From the NCBI RefSeq assembly GCF_026151205.1, contig NC_087082.1:10240901-10300900 (forward strand): a stretch of DNA of 60,000 nucleotides. The letters are read 5' to 3'. Below the pieces are notes generated by a model. It was not told where the DNA came from, did no database searches, and was given only the letters and a program-made list of their open reading frames with translations. Below, one piece after another: positions 34,181 to 60,000 of the stretch. The stretch's first letter is position 1. Each line of letters begins with the position of its first letter. The DNA comes from Bolinopsis microptera. Lineage: Eukaryota; Ctenophora; Tentaculata; Lobata; Bolinopsidae. Position numbers and translations under genes: made by a program.

Positions 34181-35482
34181 ATGGGACAGCTGATAAAGCC
34201 GACTGTGGATGCGGTGGGTTGGACTTATGGTCTGGTTTCTGTGCTAGTCTTCGTTGTGGGAGGTCTGACTAACAGTTTCACTCTGGCCTACTTCTTCTCA
34301 AAGTCAAAGAAAGGAGACATTGCCAATCTCCTCTACTCTAACATCACCCTTACAGACCTCCTGCTCTGCATCATGTTGCTACCTGTGGGAGTGTCCTTCT
34401 TGGAGGAAGGCACCAGCTGGCTCAGCGACCATACAATATGCAATGTATGGGGAATGTTCTGGACCATTTCCAACCAGATGTCAATCTTCCTAATCCTTAC
34501 TTTCAACGTTTGTCGGACGAAGGCACTCTTGTTCCCCTTTGCCAAAAACTCCATGGCTGTGGTGAAGGGGGTGATATGTCTTTACATTCTGCTGATGGTC
34601 ATACAGGTTTGTCTCCCCTACTTTTTCAAGTCTTCCTACTCCCTCAACTCAGACTTTCTGATCTGTCACTGGGACTACCAAGGACTCTTTGGAAAAGATT
34701 CTCAAAAATACTGGATTATATTTGGCCTATTTAATATAGTGGAGAGAGTAATCCCTTTTATAGCAGTGCTACTGAGCTGTTGTATCTCCTACGTCCTTCT
34801 GATTGGACAACAAAGAGCAGAGACAGAGGACCTTGATGTGCAGTGTCCTCAGAGGGAGATAAACTGGTGGGAGAGGCTCTTCTGCAAGAAACGAGCTATC
34901 AACAACCTCAACAAAGTTCGCTTCAGGCAGCCTCCTGACAAACTGAAGTTGCGAGCAACTTACACCATCCTGCTGGCAACTGTGAACTACACCGTCCTTA
35001 ATCTTCCCAATGTTATCTACATGATACTGGCTTTCTCGGATCTGCTAAGACCGGAAGGAGCAACCTCCCTGCTAAGTTTCGACACAAAAAACCACTTCGT
35101 GACCTTCTCCCTGGTGATGTGTGCTGGACTTCACGCTGTGGTGACTCCTCTGATTTGGTACTGGAGGATGGCAGGTCTTAGGAAGTTCTACAAGGAGACG
35201 CTGTACAAAACAGCTACTCTGTTCAGATGTTTAAAGGAACAGGGGAGACGGCTACCATTTTCCACGAGGATGTCTAACACCAACGGCACTTCTGAAGACG
35301 GAGTGATAGCTAACCCCATGGTGGGTATGGTATCCAATGGGACCATCACAAACCGCAGGAGTTCCATTGTCACGACAACGATAAACGGCCCCGAACAAAG
35401 ACAGTCTACAACAACGATAAACTTGACAGAACAAAGACAGTCAACAGCTACCAACCCCCCGCTCGGCAAGCACGAGGATTGA
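34181..35482 (+). CDS. Divergent class A-like G protein-coupled receptor, intronless, 433 aa
   Basis: Seven hydrophobic segments: TM1 about 16-40 (VFVVGGLTNSF, Asn of the GN motif), TM2 48-73 (LTDLL, the conserved Asp), TM3 after the conserved Cys in TICNVW, TM4 127-150, TM5 177-208, TM6 257-285, TM7 304-330. Extracellular Cys residues (TICNVW and LICHWD) could form the usual TM3-ECL2 disulphide. Key motifs are altered: NVCR replaces DRY at the end of TM3, no CWxP is seen in TM6, and TPLIWYW replaces NPxxY. The third intracellular loop is long with a basic stretch. The Ser/Thr/Asn-rich tail has a near-duplicate TTIN-EQRQST. The ligand is unknown; lineage-specific orphan receptors of this type are common in cnidarians. 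A CTCAG acceptor-like site lies 26 bases before the ATG. Confidence 0.88.
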   Translation: MGQLIKPTVDAVGWTYGLVSVLVFVVGGLTNSFTLAYFFSKSKKGDIANLLYSNITLTDLLLCIMLLPVGVSFLEEGTSWLSDHTICNVWGMFWTISNQMSIFLILTFNVCRTKALLFPFAKNSMAVVKGVICLYILLMVIQVCLPYFFKSSYSLNSDFLICHWDYQGLFGKDSQKYWIIFGLFNIVERVIPFIAVLLSCCISYVLLIGQQRAETEDLDVQCPQREINWWERLFCKKRAINNLNKVRFRQPPDKLKLRATYTILLATVNYTVLNLPNVIYMILAFSDLLRPEGATSLLSFDTKNHFVTFSLVMCAGLHAVVTPLIWYWRMAGLRKFYKETLYKTATLFRCLKEQGRRLPFSTRMSNTNGTSEDGVIANPMVGMVSNGTITNRRSSIVTTTINGPEQRQSTTTINLTEQRQSTATNPPLGKHED

Positions 35483-36986
35483 CGTCACACGGACTGAGCC
35501 TAGTGTTAGTAACTGTTAGTGTTAGTAATCTGTTAGTAGTTGTTAACAACTATTACTGAAGTAGAAACAAAGTTTTAACAATTTGACATTGATCTTTTCC
35601 AGATTTTAGCATTTAATAACTCTGAGCATGGAGACTGCAAAACATTAATTTAGCTGTATTTGTATTGTTTTTAACTTAATTTTATGGACTGCTTTATTGT
35701 GATATTATTGTTGACCTTCAAAATTATTGACCCGCGAGATTTCATGTTTTATTAGATATAGACCAACCTAATGTTTTTACTATTCATTAATTGACCCCTA
35801 ATGAATTTATGAGAGATATTACAGGTTTTAAATGTGTTAGATTGATAATTAAATTACATCGGACATTGATTAATGTAATTAAAATTTTACCTTGAGCATT
35901 CATTTTCGCAATCAATTAGTGAATAATTATGCAAAATTTGCTGTATAACTATAATTTATAATGATATTCGATATTGACCCCTTTACTTCAAACCGACAAA
36001 AGTGTGACTAGGAACAGTTTCAAGTTTACAATCGTGATTTTAGATTACACCTTTGATGAACCTTTAAATACCTTTAATTTTATTGCAATTATAAAGATTA
36101 AATTTTAATGATTTATTTGAAACTTGTTTTACAAAAAACTTAAGTTTGTTTTCTTGTTCACAATTAATAACTAACCAACTACCATAGCAGCTTGCCTAAC
36201 ATTCAATAAAGTAAAATCATAAAATTGATCACTTTGTGAGTATGTTTGCTGGAATATCTGAATTCATGAAAGCATTTCGCATTCGATAATGATCTTTCCG
36301 ATTTCCTCTACATTATCCTGGATTACTGACATCCGAGGTTAAACATAAACTACCACTTTGTGACCTTCTTCCTTGTCATGTGTTCTAAACTCTAAAAATG
36401 AAAAATATTGCTCCCATGGATCAATAGAATTAACCCACAAAGACAATTTATTGTTAATGCCTCGTTCTAGACCAGGACAATTGATTTATATTGAATTATC
36501 TATATAGATGCCAGAAACTCATAAAACACAGTATATGTGGACTGAAATAGGAATAATTTGTAACTGAAAACAGAAGTCAATTGAGTTGAAAAGAAAACAT
36601 TCCTTAAAAAGTAAATATAGTTGCTTCATTTTGAAACTTTTTCACACAAAACGAAGCTTTTATTCACTTGGAAAATAAATTCCATACAAAATTTTAATTG
36701 TCATTTCTTAATCTTTAATATTTTTACACAAAACGAAGCCTGCTTCACTTCATATCAAAAATAGATGATATCAGTATTGTCTAACATTTTATCGAGCAGA
36801 AATTAAACTTTGTCATGTTATACACATGCTTCATTTTTTTTATCGAATTCAATTTCATTATTAAATAGTCTACTTCGAATAACATGGTAATATATAAATA
36901 GGTTTATTGGATACAGTCTTTGATATAAAGTCTACAACAATTTACAATCAACAGTCTGGTTCTACATAATAATATATATTTGATGT
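35483..36986. other. Convergent 3' regions of the GPCR and dynein genes
   Basis: AT-rich. A plus-strand AATAAA at 36205-36210 could end the GPCR transcript, and a minus-strand AATAAA at 36903-36908 lies about 80 bases past the dynein stop. No coding exon is seen. Confidence 0.5.
36903..36908 (-). terminator. Candidate poly(A) signal of the dynein gene
   Basis: AATAAA on the minus strand about 80 bases downstream of the TAA at 36987-36989. Confidence 0.5.
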
Positions 36987-56238
<19,252 letters not shown>

Positions 56239-56492
56239 CTGTAGTTGTAAAAGTTGTAAACATCAAATAACATGAGAGTGATTACACTAATCCTTAGAAC
56301 ATTGGAGCTCTAGCTCCAATTTTCTTTGGGCCATATAATATGGACTATAGAAAATATGCCCATATTATACATATATATTATATATCGTATATTTTATATT
56401 ATGACCAATATTTACCAATATTTACATTGCAGAATTTATGATCGAAACCTGAACCTAAAGACACATCTACAAGCAACTACAGAAGAAGAAAC

Positions 56493-57068
56493 ATGATTCT
56501 GTTTGTAGTAGTACTGATATCAGTGGCAACTGCCCAAACTTGGGCAGAGAAACCAATTGAGAAGATCTTTATGTACAACGTGCAGTACGATCTTTTTGGT
56601 GAAATAGGACAAACAACTCCTGTTACGTTGGGCTCAACAATTTTCGAGAACTCCTCTGAAAAAACACGAACAATGCGCAAGACCATCTCCTACTCCACAA
56701 CTAAATCGAGCTCCTTTACATACACAAAGGCTAAACAACTGGGCGTAGCTATAGAGATCAAAGCAAAGGTACCTGTTATCGGAAAAATGACAGAGCTTAG
56801 CGAGCGGACCTTCACATTTGAAACTGGTGACACCGTCTCGACGACAACCATGGATAAGGTCACATTATCGTTGAAAATACCAGCACGATCCAAGGTAACA
56901 GCTGTGGTATCTGGTACCAAGTACAAAGTTGATATCCCCTACACTGTGACCGTCAGGACGGTGTACCACGACGGAACTGAGACATTAAGTACGATCTCAG
57001 GAGTCTACAAGGGAGTGGCGATAAGGGAGACCAGGATCACTTATGGAGAGATTGAGCACTTAAACTAA
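56493..57068 (+). CDS. Secreted aerolysin-like (ETX/MTX2-type) pore-forming-family protein, 191 aa, intronless
   Basis: A signal peptide (MILFVVVLISVATAQ) precedes a Ser/Thr-rich, beta-strand-rich protein. The centre, about residues 55-125, has alternating polar/hydrophobic strands (RTMRKTISYSTTKSSSF, FTFETGDTVSTTT) and is followed by LSLKIPARSKVTAVVSG and VPYTVTV-type strands. That is the pattern of the insertion-hairpin and C-terminal beta modules of aerolysin/epsilon-toxin/hydralysin-like proteins, many of which occur in cnidarians for digestion or defence. It is short for the family and has no extra lectin domain. Toxic activity is not shown by the sequence. An acceptor-like TTGCAG lies about 66 bases before the ATG and is conserved in the second copy at 59.9 kb. 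It runs antiparallel to the dynein gene. Confidence 0.75.
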   Translation: MILFVVVLISVATAQTWAEKPIEKIFMYNVQYDLFGEIGQTTPVTLGSTIFENSSEKTRTMRKTISYSTTKSSSFTYTKAKQLGVAIEIKAKVPVIGKMTELSERTFTFETGDTVSTTTMDKVTLSLKIPARSKVTAVVSGTKYKVDIPYTVTVRTVYHDGTETLSTISGVYKGVAIRETRITYGEIEHLN

Positions 57069-58162
57069 GTTGCATTCTAATATCCTGGCTATTTGAGATT
57101 ATTTTGAAACTCTGTCTCGTTTATTGTTCCTCTGTATTAGTAGTATTTAGAATAACGTAAGCTATCCGGTGTCCGGTGCGGTCTATACTTTAGTACTTCA
57201 GGGTAACTTCTGTCGAATTAACATAAAAATTATGAAAAAAACTAATAGTTTAACTTTTAATTTCCACGTATACAATTTTACCGAGGTAAGCACAGGGCTC
57301 CAATACTCTATCTTATAGTGGTCTTTTAAGCATGACCACAGTCCCCTACGAAGAAGATAATGATGACAATAGTTCATCAACAAAACGATATGATGACGTC
57401 ATGACAAACCTCCTCCCCAATACTGGTCTTTAGGCATCATGAGTACCCAGCAGGGGGTATCATCCATAACAGTTGTATTTTTTATTTATTTCTATATTTG
57501 TGTTACCTAACAATAATAGAAGCATTAATTATGAAAAAAATGGTTCATGATAATAAGAAATGGGATATTATAAATTGAAGTAAAATTGCTAGTAATTCTA
57601 GTTTCGTCATAAAACAGTCAGTGATTGGTTCAGTGCAATGATTTGGTTTTACATGACATGATGAGAGCTGTGGTCACGTGACCTCATATGGAATAATTCT
57701 CAATGAGCAAAAGAAGGAGCAAAGTTAATTGACTGCCCACTTCATTTAATTTATAAGATCCTCAAAATTTAATATAGACCATACTTAAGACGTAAATTAA
57801 CGCAAATTTCAACCAGGTTTTTTTAATTAAAGCGCCGTGCACTTTTGTTTATTCCAATTTAATCATTAGCTCCTCTTTTCTCTTGTTTTGTTTGATTTTA
57901 CAATACTTTCCCGGACTCAATACTTTGAGGAATGAGTCTTAGGTGTCCCCAGGCCAGCTCGCTTTGTACTCGCCAAGTTCGCTCTGTACTCGCCCAGGAC
58001 GCTCTGTTTTCCTTTGTTGTGTTACTCAAGCTCTGTTTTTTTAATTACTGAACATTTCTCCCTGCACGAGCTCCCTGGCGGCTGGCACGTGATCCTAGTA
58101 GTGAACTATTTGTTTGAACATAGTACTTATACCTCTAACTTGTAACGCTCTCACTTCTCGAC
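57069..58162. other. Intergenic between aerolysin-like and LDLa genes
   Basis: No gene is seen, and no dynein exon is visible on the minus strand. It contains the first copy (57729-57770) of a 42-bp direct repeat that recurs after the LDLa gene. Confidence 0.5.
57729..57770. repeat. 42-bp direct repeat, copy 1 (partner 59249-59290)
   Basis: The text TTGACTGCCCACTTCATT... to CCTCAAAATTT matches 59249-59290 at 41 of 42 positions. The pair brackets the LDLa gene at a distance of 1,520 bases. Confidence 0.9.
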
Positions 58163-58954
58163 GTGATGACGATGACAACTCTCTATCTAACTCTCCTCTT
58201 GGTCGGACTTGGGCACGCCTCGCCTACTACTTCTGGGACCTCCTCTTGGTCCTCTTCTTGGACGGATAATGTCTCGGGTTGGCTTTCGGGATGTGGCTCA
58301 AGCTGGGTAACAGCAACCGAATGGATGACTACTATCTGGCCAACAACCGACTCAATAAATACTACCTGGCCAACAACCGAATCTACGACTGGCTGGATGA
58401 CTCCAAGTTGGAAATGTGTTACAGATTGGATGTGGTCAACAAGCTACGGCGATGATTGGACTACTGATTGGAAAACAAGTACACCTGATTGGAAGGAAAA
58501 CACCACTGAACCTACCACTGGCCCTACAAGTGATGGTGACTACCGGTGCGCTCTGTCTGATATCATTATTCCCTCTTACTGGCGATGTGATGGAATGAGG
58601 GATTGTCTATTTGGAGATGATGAGGAAGACTGCGGTGGCGAGGAAGGACCCAAAACACCCGACGGTGGCTGTGAACCCCCACCATCAACACCCTACCCAA
58701 GTCCTCCTGTACCTGACACCTTCAAATGTCTCTCCGGGAACATCATCCCCAATTCCTTTATTTGTGACGGAGATGCTGATTGTCCAGATAGCGAGGACGA
58801 AGAGGGCTGCAACTATTCCACCGACTACTATACTGCCTGGTACACGGAGTACCCTACCTTCATTCCTGACGAGACCATCGACTACTACTTCCACATCATC
58901 TCTCACTATCTTTGGGGATTTTATGTCAACGTGGCCAAAATGTATTTTAGTTAG
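58163..58954 (+). CDS. Secreted Thr/Trp-rich protein with two LDL-receptor class A domains, intronless, 263 aa
   Basis: A signal peptide (to about HASP) is followed by about 100 residues of Thr/Ser/Trp-rich, mucin-like sequence with WPTT and DWxT-type repeats. Two LDLa modules follow: residues ~127-157 (YRCALSDIIIPSYWRCDG, then CLFGDDEEDC) and ~188-217 (FKCLSGNIIPNSFICDGDAD to SEDEEGC). Each has the DCxDxxDE-type calcium cage residues, though each shows fewer than the usual six Cys (the first Cys of the canonical module is missing or shifted). The tail is Tyr/Asp-rich and ends without a clear GPI signal. Likely extracellular, perhaps a mucus, matrix or host-defence protein; the role is inferred. 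A poly(A) signal AATAAA is at 59187-59192. Confidence 0.82.
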   Translation: MMTMTTLYLTLLLVGLGHASPTTSGTSSWSSSWTDNVSGWLSGCGSSWVTATEWMTTIWPTTDSINTTWPTTESTTGWMTPSWKCVTDWMWSTSYGDDWTTDWKTSTPDWKENTTEPTTGPTSDGDYRCALSDIIIPSYWRCDGMRDCLFGDDEEDCGGEEGPKTPDGGCEPPPSTPYPSPPVPDTFKCLSGNIIPNSFICDGDADCPDSEDEEGCNYSTDYYTAWYTEYPTFIPDETIDYYFHIISHYLWGFYVNVAKMYFS

Positions 58955-58981
58955 GACAAGAATTGCTATTTATGGGACCAT

Positions 58982-59064
58982 CTGTGAATATATTCGTAAC
59001 AAAGGTTTTTATACAGCTCAGGGACATTCCTTTAGAAAAACCTTTGTTACGAATTTATTCACAG
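58982..59064. repeat. 29-bp hairpin with one mismatch
   Basis: Arms 58982-59010 (starting CTGTGAATATATTCGTAAC) and 59036-59064 pair at 28 of 29 positions around a 25-base loop. It starts 28 bases after the LDLa stop codon, so it would lie in the 3' UTR. Confidence 0.9.
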
Positions 59065-59248
59065 GGTTTATTACTGTTGCCCTAACTATTAGAGGACTAT
59101 TTTTGGGCTATTTTTGTGAAAACAACTTAATTGGGACGTAGATCTTATATTTTAGGTTTTGAACTTTTCAAGGTGTTACTCAATTGAATAAATCTAATTA
59201 TTTGATTAATTTGCCAGCATTAACCATTTGACATTGCAATAATTTGGT

Positions 59249-59290
59249 TTGACTGCCCACTTCATTTCATTTATAAGATCCTCAAAATTT
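59249..59290. repeat. 42-bp direct repeat, copy 2
   Basis: Partner of 57729-57770, one mismatch, same orientation. Confidence 0.9.
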
Positions 59291-59950
59291 ACCTCAAATT
59301 GAGATCACAGAAGTAATTTTTTAGACAACGAATTTCCGAGAATTAACTGTGTCTATAACTCCAATATTCTTAACCTCCATGTGGTTCATTGCTATCAAAT
59401 TATTTGGATCATTAGCCATTTGACATTGGCCAGGTCTTGGTAACTGCCAACTGGCAAGTAAATGACATTTTTCTAGCGCCTCTAGTGACATAATATTAGT
59501 AGTAATAGTAGTTATTTGGATCTGTACGTTGAATATCCCCTGTGGTTTGCCCCTCCTCTATTAAAATTCTCCTCATTCTGGACAAGTTACCAGTTCTCTA
59601 GGAGTTTTCTCTATTTCTCGAAGCTATGTCTTTTCACTATTAACCTGACGGTTGTTCCATTGGTACTGCGGCTCATGACATTACCCACAAATCTTATAGG
59701 CCAACGACAGTTCATGCTGAAATTCTCGCTATTTCTGTCATTCTCCCTATGGCGGAAACCCAAAATAATAAGATCAAATTGCGCAGGGAATGGTAATGAC
59801 TAACTAAATCATTGCATAATGCATGCAAATAACGAAAACATGTTATTTCATATATTGTATGTATATTGTGACTAAAATTTACATGCAGAATTTATGATCG
59901 AAACCTAAACCTACACCCTAAAGTCACAACTACAAGCAGTCCTACAGAAG

Positions 59951-60000
59951 AAAGATCAAGATCCTGTTTGCAGTAGCGCTGATATCAGTGACCGCTGCTC
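59951..60000 (+). pseudogene. Start of a second aerolysin-like copy, ATG absent, cut by window end
   Basis: From 59879 the sequence follows the leader and signal-peptide region of the gene at 56493 closely, including the acceptor-like TGCAG and AATTTATGATCGAAACCT. The hydrophobic signal core is kept (ILFAVALISVTAA), but the codon matching the start ATG is changed and no other in-frame ATG lies between it and an upstream TAA. It is either a tandem pseudogene or a gene started from a different exon. The rest lies beyond the window. Confidence 0.6.

Larger units (their letters stand above)
58955..59950. other. LDLa 3' region and spacer before the second aerolysin-like copy
   Basis: It holds the hairpin at 58982-59064, AATAAA at 59187-59192 and the second 42-bp direct repeat at 59249-59290. 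From 59879 the sequence becomes similar to the leader of the aerolysin-like gene (56427-56492). No other gene is seen. Confidence 0.5.

Overview
This window is a piece of a metazoan nuclear genome. It is AT-rich and gene-dense, carries many short introns, and lacks bacterial-type features. An outer-arm axonemal dynein heavy chain implies motile cilia. EBAG9, KLHDC10 and MECR homologues, a divergent intronless 7TM receptor, an aerolysin-like secreted protein and LINE relics with vertebrate/invertebrate-type reverse transcriptase all fit an early-branching animal. A cnidarian, perhaps a hydrozoan, is my best guess, but the species cannot be fixed from the sequence.

Layout. 1-5.7 kb is repeat territory: a LINE 3' fragment, about 1.7 kb of purine-rich (GGA)n-like DNA, two long C tracts, a TATACTTTAA repeat and a 9-bp satellite whose unit contains a near-consensus 5' splice site. 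5.7-21.7 kb holds eight genes in a row on the minus strand. From high to low coordinate they are: an ER-lumenal multi-domain FKBP; a KLHDC10-like kelch protein; a two-RRM/RGG/DPY-repeat RNA-binding protein; a one-RRM/RS-rich protein; a Pro/Gly/Tyr-rich protein; MECR (mitochondrial enoyl thioester reductase); EBAG9; and a small basic protein I do not recognise. 21.8-34.1 kb is gene-poor, with a decayed LINE, a cluster of GC-rich inverted and direct repeats, hairpins and DNA-transposon-like relics. 34.2-35.5 kb is an intronless class A-like GPCR on the plus strand. 37.0-56.2 kb is the C-terminal 3,029 residues of a DNAH5/DNAH8-type dynein heavy chain (minus strand). I reconstructed 36 exons with consistent intron phases; one intron holds a hAT-like MITE with a perfect 8-bp target-site duplication and another a TE-derived ORF relic. 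56.5-60 kb carries plus-strand secreted-protein genes: an aerolysin-like protein, a two-LDLa-domain protein, and the start of a second aerolysin-like copy whose ATG is missing.

Exon boundaries were read by eye from GT-AG (once GC-AG) sites plus homology. They are phase-consistent, but no transcript evidence was available. Most minus-strand genes have a 3' splice site just upstream of the ATG, which fits 5'-UTR introns or spliced-leader trans-splicing. The most unusual items are the splice-donor satellite, the cluster of three low-complexity (probably disordered) proteins including the DPY-repeat RNA-binding protein, the paired inverted 80-bp modules 22 kb apart, and the aerolysin-like/LDLa cluster lying opposite the dynein gene.
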